DNA of 41,831 nt, taken from the NCBI RefSeq assembly GCF_009749395.1, contig NZ_WBIR01000028.1:1-41831 (forward strand), given 5' to 3'. Shown here one piece after another: positions 34,484 to 41,831 of the stretch (the stretch's first letter is position 1; each line of letters begins with the position of its first letter). Both the position numbers and the translations under genes were made by a program. A model generated the notes under the pieces. The model saw nothing but the letters and a program-made list of their open reading frames with translations, searched no databases and was not told where the DNA came from. This DNA is from Agromyces salentinus. GTDB lineage: Bacteria; Actinomycetota; Actinomycetes; Actinomycetales; Microbacteriaceae.

Positions 34484-36429
34484 ACCTCCCCGCACCGAAC
34501 CTCGACGACCGGCGCTTCCAGGACCTCGTCGACGACGCCAAGCGGCTCGTCGCCCTGCGCTGCCCCGAGTGGAGCGATCACAACGTCTCGGACCCGGGGG
34601 TCACGCTCATCGAGGCGTTCGCGTTCATGACCGACGAACTGCTCTACCGGCTGAACCGCGTGCCCGACCGGCTGTACCTGGCGTACCTGGACCTGCTCGG
34701 CATCCGGTTGTTCCCGCCGACGAACGCGTCCGTCGACCTGGTGTTCTGGCTCTCGGCGCCCCGCACCGAGACGGTCGTCGTGCCGGCGCGCACGGAGGCC
34801 GGGACCCCGCGCACCGAGACGACCGAGGCGATCGTGTTCGCCACGGTCGCGGACCTCGAGATCCCGCCCCGCTCGCTCGTGCGCGTCGGCAGCCAGCCGG
34901 CCGAGGGCGAGCCTTGGGTCCGCGACACGAACCTCCGCGGCGACGAGATCGACGCCTTCCAGAAGACGCCCGCGCCCGGCGATGCGCTGCTGTTCGGCCT
35001 GGACGAGCCGTCGGGCGGCCTCGCGATCTCGCTGCGCATCGACTGCGCGGTGCGCGGCGTCGGCGTCGACCCGCTCGATCCGCCCATCGTCTGGGAGGCG
35101 TGGTGCGGCACCCGCTGGGTCGCGTGCGACGTCGTCGCCGACGGCACCGGCGGGCTCAACCGCCGCGGCGACGTCGTGCTCATCGTCCCCGCCGGGCACG
35201 CGGCATCCGTCATCGCGGGGGAGCGGGCGGGCTGGATCCGCACCCGGCTCGTCGAGCGCGAGCCCGAGGTGCCGACGTACAGCGCCTCGCCGCTCGTGCG
35301 CTCGGTCGAGGCGAAGACCGTCGGCGGGGTCACCCGGGCGATCCACGCGACCACCATCGACGACGAGGTGCTGGGGCTCAGCGAGGGCGTTCCGGGCCAG
35401 GAGTTCACGCTCGACGTGCACCCGGTCGTCGACGACGGCGCGCCGTTCACGCTCGACGTCGGCACCGGCGCCGCGTGGGAGGCCTGGGTCGAGGTCGAGG
35501 ACTTCGCCGACCAGGACGCCGACGCGCGCGTGGTGCGCATCGACCGCACGCGCGGCGTCGTGAGCTTCGCGCCCGCCGTTCGCGAGGCCGACGGCGTGCT
35601 GCGCTTCTACGGCGCCGTGCCGCCGAAGGGCGCGCCCATCCGCGTGCCGCGCTATCGCGTCGGCGGCGGTGCCCGCGGCAATGTCGCCCCCGGGGCACTC
35701 TCGGTGCTCCGTTCGACCGTGCCGTTCGTGAACCGGGTCGCGAACCGCCGCGCCGCCCATGATGGCGTCGACGGCGAGACCGTCGAGGAGGCGAAGGCCC
35801 GCGGCCCGCTGACGCTGCGCACGCTCGACCGGGCGGTCACGGTCGAGGACTACGAGCAGCTCGCCAAGCGCGTGGCGCCCTCGATCGCGCGGGTCCGCGC
35901 CGTGCCGGCGACCGCGAAGGGGGAGGAGCAGGGCGTGCGCCTGCTCGTCGTGCCCTCGGCGGTGCACGCCGCCGACGGCCGCGTCGAGTTCGCCGACCTG
36001 ATCCCGTCGGAGGACGTGCTCATGCTGCTCGCCGACGAGCTGGAGCAACGGCGCACGGTCGGCGCACGCCTCGCGATCGAGCCCCCGCTGTACCAGGGCA
36101 TCACGATCGTCGCGAAGCTCATCGCCAAGCCGCGGGTCGCCGTCGAACGTCTCCGTGAGGATGCCGTCGCCGCGCTCTACCGGTCCTTCGACGCGGCCCA
36201 CGGCGGTGCCGACGGCACGGGCTGGCCGTTCGGGCGCCCCGTGCTGGCGGGCGAGGTCTACGCCGTGCTGCAGAGCCTGCCCGGCACCGAGCTCGTCGAC
36301 GAGGTGCTGCTCTTCGGCGCCGATCCCGTCACCGGCAAGCGCGGGGACCCCGTGCAGCGCATCGACCTCGAGCCCGACGCCCTCGTGTTCGGGTTCGAGC
36401 ACCGCGTGCGCGTGACGGCGGGGGTGTGA
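34480..36429 (+). CDS. Baseplate J/gp47 family protein (Pvc11/Cis11-like)
   Basis: Wedge protein of 649 aa. The N-terminus (MNLPAPNLDDRRFQDLVDDA, CPEWSDHNVSDPGVTLIEAF) is the usual start of CIS baseplate J proteins. After a beta-rich insertion (about 110-360), the GNVAPGALSVLRSTVPFVNR motif and RGPLTLRTLDRAVTVEDYEQ mark the gp47 core. It ends with the C-terminal strands of the wedge. Forms the baseplate ring with the gp25 and tail-I type proteins. Confidence 0.94.
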   Translation: MNLPAPNLDDRRFQDLVDDAKRLVALRCPEWSDHNVSDPGVTLIEAFAFMTDELLYRLNRVPDRLYLAYLDLLGIRLFPPTNASVDLVFWLSAPRTETVVVPARTEAGTPRTETTEAIVFATVADLEIPPRSLVRVGSQPAEGEPWVRDTNLRGDEIDAFQKTPAPGDALLFGLDEPSGGLAISLRIDCAVRGVGVDPLDPPIVWEAWCGTRWVACDVVADGTGGLNRRGDVVLIVPAGHAASVIAGERAGWIRTRLVEREPEVPTYSASPLVRSVEAKTVGGVTRAIHATTIDDEVLGLSEGVPGQEFTLDVHPVVDDGAPFTLDVGTGAAWEAWVEVEDFADQDADARVVRIDRTRGVVSFAPAVREADGVLRFYGAVPPKGAPIRVPRYRVGGGARGNVAPGALSVLRSTVPFVNRVANRRAAHDGVDGETVEEAKARGPLTLRTLDRAVTVEDYEQLAKRVAPSIARVRAVPATAKGEEQGVRLLVVPSAVHAADGRVEFADLIPSEDVLMLLADELEQRRTVGARLAIEPPLYQGITIVAKLIAKPRVAVERLREDAVAALYRSFDAAHGGADGTGWPFGRPVLAGEVYAVLQSLPGTELVDEVLLFGADPVTGKRGDPVQRIDLEPDALVFGFEHRVRVTAGV

Positions 36430-36430
36430 C

Positions 36431-36979
36431 GTGCGCGGGCTGGTGCCGAGGCTGGAGAACCCGTCGCCGTTCATCACGCGGGTCCCTGCCGTGCTGCAGG
36501 AGGACGAGTTCCTGCAGCGCTGGCTCACTGCGTTCGACCTCTCGATCGCCCCCGTCGTGTCGGTGCTCGACAACCTCGAGGCCTATGTCCGCCCGGGAAC
36601 GACCCCGCCCGACTTCCTCGACTGGCTCGCGAGCTGGGTCGACGTGGAGCTCGACGAGGAGTGGCCCGTCGAGCAGCGGCGCCGGGTCGTCGCCGATGCG
36701 GCCGGGCTGCATCGACGCTCGGGCCGCGCCGACGGCGTGCTCGAGACCATGCGACTGGTCGCGGGTGCGGATGCCGCGGTGGAGATCTCCGAGAGCGGCG
36801 GCACGTCATGGTCGACGACCGCGCACGGCCCCCTGCCCGGATCGGCCGACGGTGCGGTCCGCGTGCGCGTCACGGGTGCCGGAGGCGACCCCGAGGCCGA
36901 GCGGCGGCGGCTCGAGCGGGCGGCACGCCGCGTCGTGCCCGCCCACATCCGCATCGAGATCGAGCTGACGGAGGGGTGA
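36431..36979 (+). CDS. Tail protein I-like baseplate component (Pvc12/Cis12-like)
   Basis: Protein of 182 aa starting at GTG one base after the baseplate J stop. [40 protein letters not shown] and [20 protein letters not shown] are typical of the phage tail protein I/gp53-like family. It ends with an IRIEIEL strand. The protein is much shorter than Pvc12, and no fibre-binding extension is seen, consistent with the lack of a tail-fibre gene. Confidence 0.9.
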   Translation: MRGLVPRLENPSPFITRVPAVLQEDEFLQRWLTAFDLSIAPVVSVLDNLEAYVRPGTTPPDFLDWLASWVDVELDEEWPVEQRRRVVADAAGLHRRSGRADGVLETMRLVAGADAAVEISESGGTSWSTTAHGPLPGSADGAVRVRVTGAGGDPEAERRRLERAARRVVPAHIRIEIELTEG

Positions 36980-36980
36980 C

Positions 36981-38498
36981 ATGGCCGACGGCATCGTGTG
37001 CGACGAGTGCGGGGCGCACAATGAGGAGGGCGACGACTTCTGCGGACAGTGCGGCGCCTACCTCGCGTGGGATCGCAGCGGTGCCGCGACGAGGGATGCC
37101 GCGCCGGCCGCCTCCTTCGAGGAGGCCTGGGGGCCCGAGCCGGACGTCCGGCGGTCGAGTAGCGAAGCGTATCGAGACCAGCCCGAGCCAGAGCCGGACC
37201 CCGAGCCGGAACCCGAGCCAGAACCGGACCCCGTCCTCCGGCGGTCGAGTAGCGAAGCGTATCGAGACCAGCCCGACCCAGTACCAGTCCCCGAACCCGA
37301 ACCCCAGCCGGACCCCGAGCCGGAACCCGTCGTCCGGCGGTCGAGTAGCGAAGCGTATCGAGGCCAGCCAGACCCAGAGCCCGAGCCCGAGCCTGACCCG
37401 GACCCCGTCGTCCGGCGGTCGAGTAGCGAAGCGTATCGAGACCAGCCAGACCCAGAACCAGAACCCGAACCCGAGCCCGAGCCGGACCCCGAACCCGAGC
37501 CCGAACCCGAACCAAAGCCCGAACCCGCCTCACCCGCGGCCCCAGTCGCCGCGGCCGCCACGGCCGCGGCGGCAGCGACAGCCGCGACAGCGGCGGCATC
37601 CGCTCGCCATGCCGCCGTGCCGACCGCGGTGCCGCCGACCGCGATCCCGCCATCCGTCCCGAAGCCGAGGTCCGTCGCGCCGGCGAAGCCGACCGCCACG
37701 ACCCCGAAGGCCGTCGCGCCGGCCGCGCGCAAGCCGAGCGCGGTGCCGCAGCGGCCGGCTCGACGTCAGGCCACGCCGGCCGACGCCCCGAAGCCCGGTG
37801 ACCTCGTCTGCCCGAACTGCGGCGCCGGCAACGCTCCCGGTCGACACTTCTGTCGACGGTGCGCGGCGGCCCTCGAACCGGAGCCGGACCGCTCGCACCC
37901 CGTCTCCCACCAGGCGGCGATCGGCACGCGGCCGAAGCGGCGGCGTCGGTTCCGCTACGGCTGGATCGTCGTCGTGGTCCTTATTGCAGGCCTCGCCTCG
38001 CTGGCCTGGTTCCTGCGCTCGCCGATCTCGGGATTCTTCGCGACGGCCGCAGACCGGGTGGTCGATTCGAGCGCCTACAACCCGGTCGGCCTGGGCGCCT
38101 CGAGTTCGGCCGAAGGTCGCGGTCCGGAGCTCGCGCACGATGGCTTCTCCGACCGCTCTTGGGCGCCGGCGCCGACCGGGCCGGCGACGGGTGAATCCCT
38201 CTCCGCGACGTTCGACACGCCGTTCCGCCTGGTGGCCGTGCAGGTCTCCTCCGGCGCCTCCGCCGAGCAGGCCGCGTTCCTCGCCGAGGCGCGGCCCTCC
38301 ACCATGCTGGTCACGACGACGGATGCCGCGGGCGTGACGCGCGACCACACGCTGAAGCTCGCCGACGAGCCGGGCCCGCAGCGCTTCGACCTCGGCGTCG
38401 ACGACGTGGTCGCGGTGCAGATGACGATCCAGGGCGCGTTCGGCGCCACGGATGCGACGCACGTGGCGATCGCGGAGGTCGAGTTCTTCGGCAGGTGA
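36981..38498 (+). CDS. Zinc-ribbon, single-TM, glycan-binding-type membrane protein (CisA-like candidate)
   Basis: Protein of 505 aa with a modular build. A zinc ribbon ([18 protein letters not shown], 7-24) is followed by a Pro/Glu/Asp-rich linker with four in-frame copies of a genomic repeat (about 58-155) and an Ala/Pro-rich stretch. A second zinc ribbon ([18 protein letters not shown], about 277-294), one transmembrane helix ([18 protein letters not shown], about 327-344) and a C-terminal beta domain (355-505) follow. That domain ([20 protein letters not shown], ending [10 protein letters not shown]) resembles the discoidin/NADase-type glycan-binding module. Topology: ribbons inside, beta domain outside. 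Last gene of the CIS operon, one base after tail protein I. By architecture and place it is the best candidate for a factor that docks the particle to the membrane, like CisA of Streptomyces; that equivalence is inference. Confidence 0.82.
   Translation: MADGIVCDECGAHNEEGDDFCGQCGAYLAWDRSGAATRDAAPAASFEEAWGPEPDVRRSSSEAYRDQPEPEPDPEPEPEPEPDPVLRRSSSEAYRDQPDPVPVPEPEPQPDPEPEPVVRRSSSEAYRGQPDPEPEPEPDPDPVVRRSSSEAYRDQPDPEPEPEPEPEPDPEPEPEPEPKPEPASPAAPVAAAATAAAAATAATAAASARHAAVPTAVPPTAIPPSVPKPRSVAPAKPTATTPKAVAPAARKPSAVPQRPARRQATPADAPKPGDLVCPNCGAGNAPGRHFCRRCAAALEPEPDRSHPVSHQAAIGTRPKRRRRFRYGWIVVVVLIAGLASLAWFLRSPISGFFATAADRVVDSSAYNPVGLGASSSAEGRGPELAHDGFSDRSWAPAPTGPATGESLSATFDTPFRLVAVQVSSGASAEQAAFLAEARPSTMLVTTTDAAGVTRDHTLKLADEPGPQRFDLGVDDVVAVQMTIQGAFGATDATHVAIAEVEFFGR
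37153..37443. repeat. Four in-frame copies of a 27-bp imperfect palindrome
   Basis: Copies at 37153-37179, 37243-37269, 37339-37365 (one A-to-G change) and 37417-37443; each begins GGTCGAGTAGCGAAGCGTAT. Spacings of 90, 96 and 78 nt are all multiples of three. Each encodes the [15 protein letters not shown] segment of the zinc-ribbon protein. From memory, the same oligomer is a frequent intergenic repeat in Microbacteriaceae. Confidence 0.9.
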
Positions 38499-38501
38499 CG
38501 C

Positions 38502-41099
38502 TCACTCCACGCCGAGCGCCTGGCGCATGTTGCGGTAGCCCTGCTGGGCGCGACGTGCGGCGATGACGTCGCCCGCCCGTTCGTGCATGGTGACGAGCGT
38601 TCGCCAGGACTCGTCGAGCCACGGGTCGATCTCGACCGCGCGCCGTGCGGCGGCGACCGCCGGATGCGCCTCGCCGAAGTGCGCGTGCAGGTGCGCGAGT
38701 GACGACGCCGCCTCGCTCGCCCGGTGCCGGTAGCGGTCCCGGGCGCCGACGGCCCACTCGGCCGGCCCGTCCTCGGGCAGCACGTCGCCCGTGTAGAGCT
38801 CGAGCGCGGCGACCAGCCGGTCGCGGGCGACCGCGGGCTCGCGACGGGCCTTCGCGATTGCCGCCTCGCTGAGGTGCTCGTCGAAGCCGACGAGGTCGCA
38901 GTCGTTGTCCGCGGTGAGCCCGAGCCGGTACGCCTCCCCGACGCGTTCGACGATGCCGCCCTCGCGGCCCGAACCCGGGACGAGTCGCCGCAGGCTCGAG
39001 ACGCTGACGTGCAGCGCGTGCAACGCCGACTCGCTGCCGAGGTCGGTCCAGAGCAGGTCGGCTATGAGCTCCCGGTGCAGGGGAGCACCGGCGTTCAGCG
39101 CGAGCATCCGGAGCAGCATCCTGGCCTGGGGGCGCACGAGTCGCAGGTCGGCGTCGACGCCGTCCAGCCGCAGCCGGAAACCGCCGAAGCAGGCGACGGA
39201 CACGTGCATGCCGCCCTGATCCCTGACGCGTGCGTTGGCGCGTGGCCGCCGCGGCATCGAGACCGGGAGCCGTGGCAGGCCGGTCTCGAGCGCGGATCGG
39301 CGGGCGGCGCTCGCGTGGCTCGCGGCCGTGCGCGGATCGCCGCTCCGGATCGCCGACGCCGCCTCGAGGAGCGACCTGGGGCCGGGCAGGTGCAACCGGA
39401 TGGTCGAGGCGTCCACCGCGGAGCACAACTCCGACGCCCGCGGGTCGCCGTTCGTGGCGGCCCCGACCGCGGCGACGGCACGACCCCAGGTCGCGACATC
39501 CGGAAGTCCCAGCCGATCGCATCTGGCCGCGAACGACATCGCCCGCTCGGTCTCGAGCGCCCCGCGCCGGAAGCGGTCGAGCACGTCGATCGCCTCGACC
39601 ACGCCGAGCCCGACGACATCGCCCCGCTCCTCGAGCTGATCGCACACCCGCCGTACCGTGCCGCGCTCCGGATGCCGCGTGAGGGCCGCGAGTGCTCCGC
39701 GAACGACGCGGCCGAGTCCGCCGAGCCCGTGGTCGACGGCCTGGCGTTCCACGGTGACGAGGCCGTCGAGGGTCTCCTCGTCGGTGGCGAGCGGCGCACG
39801 GATGACGAGCAGCGCCAGGCGGGCCGCGAATCGCTCGTCGGCTCGTTCGGCGGTGCGCACGAGACGGCGGAGGAGTGGCACGGCCCCCGTCACGTCGCCC
39901 CGCCGCAGGCGGGAGAGGGCCGCGTGCAGCGGGGGGACCGAGGTGCGAGGCGGGAGCGGCATGCCTCCGGGTCGTCCGCCCATGGGGATGGCCGCCTGCG
40001 TCTCGACCCGGGTCGCGATGCGGTCGCCCGCCCGGCCGGACTCGAGCGCGGCGGCGATGCTCGGACAGCGCCGCAGGATGTGGCCCGGCACCGGCTCCGC
40101 CCAGAGCGCCCCGCTCATCGCGCCCTCATCGCACAGCAGGGCCTCGAGCTCGATCCAGGAGCGCCCGGCGGCGAGCGTGTCGGCCGCCTCCTCGACGGCG
40201 CCCTCGTCCATGAGCAGGCGGCACGCGGCCGATGCCGACGCCGCTCGCGCTGTGGCGTCCATGCTGCGCAGCAGGTGCCGGCGAAGGATCGGCGGGAGCG
40301 CGCGCCGCCCACCGTCGCACCGGCTGTGCATGACGACGCCGCGGTCGAGGGCGCCGATGAGCGTGACTGCGCCGGCGCGCCCGAGCATCCCCGCGACCCG
40401 CGCGAGGTCGAGCTGCGGCAGGGTGCTCGTCGCTGCCAGCGCGGAGACGAGGTCGGCCGGCAACCCGCCGAGCACCTCCTCGAGCCATCCCGACGCCGTG
40501 TCACCGCCCACCGTGTCGGCGATCCACGCCTCGAGCGACTCCTCGGTCGTCGCGTCGGCGTCGGCCGCGAGCTCGTGCACCGGCTGCGCCCAGCCCGCCG
40601 TCTCCCGGCGGACCATGGACGCGGTCTCGAGGTCGATCCGGCGCCGGGTGACGTCGTGGAACAGGGCCGCGACATCGGGCAGGCGCAGCGCGAGGTCGGG
40701 CGCGAGCACCACGCCGTCGCGCGGCACGGAGAACGACGGCGGCCGCCGAGAGACGACGAGCAGGCGATCCAGGCCGGATGCCGCGGCGAACCCCTCGAGC
40801 ACCGGTTCCGCGCTCGTGCCCAGCAGGTGCTGTGCGTCGTCGACGGCGAGCGTACCGCCGGACTCGGCCGCCGCGTCGAGCAGGCGCCGGCGCGCGACAT
40901 CCGCGTCGCCCCACTCCCTGGTGGCCTGCACGAGCGAGCCGGATGCCTCCGCGACGACGCGTCGCGCGTACTCGGTCTTGCCGCTTCCGGCCGCGCCGAT
41001 GACGAACGTCGCCACCCCGCCCGGCTTCGAGCCGCGCGCGGGTGAAGCCGTGCCGGACCGCAGTCCGGCGTGGTCGATCGCCGTGGTGTTCGAGATCAC
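38502..41099 (-). CDS. Large STAND/SARP-type transcriptional regulator with C-terminal BTAD
   Basis: Protein of 865 aa. Residues about 28-300 form a P-loop ATPase of the MalT/STAND kind, with Walker A GAAGSGKT (35-42) and a Walker B-like TLAVDDAQ. Helical, TPR-like repeats follow (300-620). The C-terminal part (about 635-865) is an OmpR-type winged helix (FGGFRLRLDGVDADLRLVRP, ELIADLLWTDLG) followed by the bacterial transcriptional activation domain (YRLGLTADNDCDLVGFDEHL, WLDESWRTLVTMHERAGDVI). SARP regulators usually carry this module at the N-terminus, so the order is inverted. Start chosen at GTG 41099 with GGGGGCG upstream; GTG 41249 would add a Cys-rich 50-residue segment. It converges with the CIS operon (3-nt gap). 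Target genes unknown. Confidence 0.85.
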   Translation of the reverse strand: MISNTTAIDHAGLRSGTASPARGSKPGGVATFVIGAAGSGKTEYARRVVAEASGSLVQATREWGDADVARRRLLDAAAESGGTLAVDDAQHLLGTSAEPVLEGFAAASGLDRLLVVSRRPPSFSVPRDGVVLAPDLALRLPDVAALFHDVTRRRIDLETASMVRRETAGWAQPVHELAADADATTEESLEAWIADTVGGDTASGWLEEVLGGLPADLVSALAATSTLPQLDLARVAGMLGRAGAVTLIGALDRGVVMHSRCDGGRRALPPILRRHLLRSMDATARAASASAACRLLMDEGAVEEAADTLAAGRSWIELEALLCDEGAMSGALWAEPVPGHILRRCPSIAAALESGRAGDRIATRVETQAAIPMGGRPGGMPLPPRTSVPPLHAALSRLRRGDVTGAVPLLRRLVRTAERADERFAARLALLVIRAPLATDEETLDGLVTVERQAVDHGLGGLGRVVRGALAALTRHPERGTVRRVCDQLEERGDVVGLGVVEAIDVLDRFRRGALETERAMSFAARCDRLGLPDVATWGRAVAAVGAATNGDPRASELCSAVDASTIRLHLPGPRSLLEAASAIRSGDPRTAASHASAARRSALETGLPRLPVSMPRRPRANARVRDQGGMHVSVACFGGFRLRLDGVDADLRLVRPQARMLLRMLALNAGAPLHRELIADLLWTDLGSESALHALHVSVSSLRRLVPGSGREGGIVERVGEAYRLGLTADNDCDLVGFDEHLSEAAIAKARREPAVARDRLVAALELYTGDVLPEDGPAEWAVGARDRYRHRASEAASSLAHLHAHFGEAHPAVAAARRAVEIDPWLDESWRTLVTMHERAGDVIAARRAQQGYRNMRQALGVE

Positions 41100-41290
41100 C
41101 GTCGCCCCCGTTTGACGGACCTTCTCAAGGAATGCCGAAAGGCTACTGCGCGGACGCCCGCGCCGGTATCCGTGGCAGCACTGACAGCACCCCTTTTGGG
41201 GGCATGTGCTTCCGTCGAGGTCGGGGGTCGACGTGTTCGGATCATCCACCGAGAGGTGATATCCTCTTCAGGTTGCCGATTGCGGCACAT
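41100..41290. other. Intergenic region before the tRNA genes
   Basis: The 191-nt region between the regulator and tRNA-Thr carries no supported gene. It holds a short dyad GCCCCC/GGGGTGC-type around 41189-41204 (TGCCCCC, AAAA, GGGG on the minus strand) and AGAGG-TGATAT-CCTCT at 41252-41267. A weak promoter for the tRNAs may be TATCCT at 41260-41265, with no good -35. Confidence 0.35.
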
Positions 41291-41362
<72 letters not shown>

Positions 41363-41409
41363 CTGGTTCTCTCGGTTCGGCCTCGCGGCAGAACCGGCGA
41401 AGCCTTCCC

Positions 41410-41483
41410 GGCGGGGTAGCTCAGGTGGTTAGAGCACACGGCTCATAATCGTGGTGTCGCGGGTTCGAGTCCCGCCCTCGCTA
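41410..41483 (+). tRNA. tRNA-Met (anticodon CAT), elongator type
   Basis: 74-nt cloverleaf. Acceptor GGCGGGG pairs with CCTCGCT (two G-U pairs), the anticodon arm is CACGG-CTCATAA-TCGTG, and the T arm is GCGGG-TTCGAGT-CCCGC. The anticodon stem lacks the three G-C pairs of initiator tRNA, and base 1 pairs with base 72, so it is an elongator. CCA is not encoded. A lysidine-modified tRNA-Ile is less likely. Confidence 0.9.
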
Positions 41484-41490
41484 CAACAGC

Positions 41491-41517
41491 AGGACCCTGT
41501 GCATCGCGGGTTCTTTT
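41491..41517 (+). terminator. Terminator after the tRNA pair
   Basis: GGACCC (41492-41497) pairs with GGGTTC (41508-41513; one G-T pair) across a 10-nt loop and is followed by TTTT (41514-41517) in a pyrimidine run. It starts 8 nt after tRNA-Met. Confidence 0.65.
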
Positions 41518-41758
41518 CTCCTCATGCGGCGTCTCAGGCCGGTTGGCGCGACCACATTCCGGCCACGGCGCATGGATGAAGATGTGCCGTGAAGCCGGCC
41601 GTCTCCATGTGCGAAGCCTGCGCGCGGCCAGCCGGCCACCTCGAGGACGGTTCGTCGGCAGCCTTCATGTCCCTGCGAAGGCCCGATCGCGTCGTTGCAG
41701 AAGACGTACCCCGGATTCTATTGATCGATGCAACACCCCTTCTTGGAGGTTGTTGCTC
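41518..41758. other. Gene-free stretch of lower GC before the window end
   Basis: Short reading frames exist on both strands, but they lack recognisable content and good start signals, and I do not call them. The last part contains GATCGATGCAACACC (41724-41738), which could be close to an insertion-sequence end. GGAGG at 41746-41750 serves the start at 41759. Confidence 0.4.
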
Positions 41759-41831
41759 GTGGTGTTGTCGTTCTCTTCTCCTGCGGCGGTGCGGTTTCTG
41801 GCTGCGATTGGTCAGGGGCATGGTCTGAAAG
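41759..41831 (+). CDS. Partial transposase N-terminus, cut by the window end
   Basis: GTG at 41759, 8 nt after GGAGG, opens a frame that runs off the window with 24 codons: VVLSFSSPAAVRFLAAIGQG then HGLK. From memory this resembles the start of IS30/IS481-like helix-turn-helix transposases of Microbacteriaceae (FLAAI-x-QG-x-GLK). Too short for certainty; it could also be another helix-turn-helix protein. Confidence 0.4.
   Translation, partial: MVLSFSSPAAVRFLAAIGQGHGLK

Noticed and set aside
37153..37443. CRISPR-like array (four 27-bp repeats)
   Set aside because: Spacers are PEPEP-coding and similar to each other, the whole lies in frame inside a gene, and no cas gene is present.
25721..38498. 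Prophage, R-type pyocin or type VI secretion system
   Set aside because: No capsid, portal, terminase, lysis or integrase genes; no TssJLM-type membrane complex or ClpV. The AAA+ ATPase, DUF4255, DUF4157 and LysM/gp25/gpJ set is that of eCIS.
38724..41045. 773-aa plus-strand frame opposite the SARP-type regulator
   Set aside because: The minus strand carries a P-loop and a full winged-helix/BTAD module; the plus frame is a shadow.
41410..41483. Initiator tRNA-fMet
   Set aside because: Anticodon stem lacks the G-C triplet, and positions 1 and 72 are paired, so it is the elongator type.
41589..41828. 79-aa plus-strand frame and the overlapping 95-aa minus-strand frame at the right edge
   Set aside because: No recognisable content; the frame starting at 41759 has a better start signal and transposase-like residues.

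Overview
The window is high-GC DNA with GTG starts, ATGA/TGATG gene overlaps and the recurrent oligomer GGATGCC/GGCATCC. Together with a maltose operon without malK and a tRNA-Thr/tRNA-Met pair, this points to an actinobacterium, most likely Microbacteriaceae (Agromyces- or Microbacterium-like). The assignment rests on style and composition, not on a marker gene.

Region 1 (1-8140) is a maltose/maltodextrin locus. A leftward GH13 alpha-glucosidase diverges from malE-malF-malG and a second, rightward GH13 enzyme. The divergent spacer holds two LacI-type operators, one lying on the -10 of a clear malE promoter. A 16-bp stem-loop separates malE from malF.

Region 2 (8259-38498) is a contractile injection system (CIS/eCIS) locus of actinobacterial type. 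The first block has a PAAR tip protein and a membrane beta-sandwich protein (leftward), a LuxR-type regulator, a very large secreted Cys-pair repeat protein, a Pvc16-like tail terminator and a Pvc15-like AAA+ ATPase. The middle block has putative cargo: a DUF4157 (eCIS-core) metalloprotease-like protein, a metzincin-like protein with a coupled unknown gene, and a 1218-aa toxin-like protein with a compositionally different C-terminus; a class II glutamine amidotransferase sits between the last two. The third block is the structural operon: sheath, tube, assembly protein, DUF6760-like small protein, an 870-aa disordered VQR-rich protein, second tube-like protein, LysM baseplate protein, VgrG-like spike, gp25, baseplate J, tail protein I, and a zinc-ribbon/transmembrane/glycan-binding protein. 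No tail-fibre gene and no conventional tape-measure gene are visible.

Two observations tie the system together. The three putative cargo proteins share an N-terminal LQ-x2-AGN-x-AV signature at residues 39-56. A GC-rich dyad element (GTGCCCGATCGGGCA followed by a TGCCC-type half) recurs in the same orientation 45-91 nt before five transcription units of the CIS locus. This suggests a CIS regulon and a cargo-recruitment signal, both readable from sequence.

Region 3 (38502-41831) has a large STAND/SARP-type regulator convergent with the CIS operon, then tRNA-Thr(GGT), tRNA-Met(CAT), a terminator, and the first codons of a probable transposase cut by the window end.
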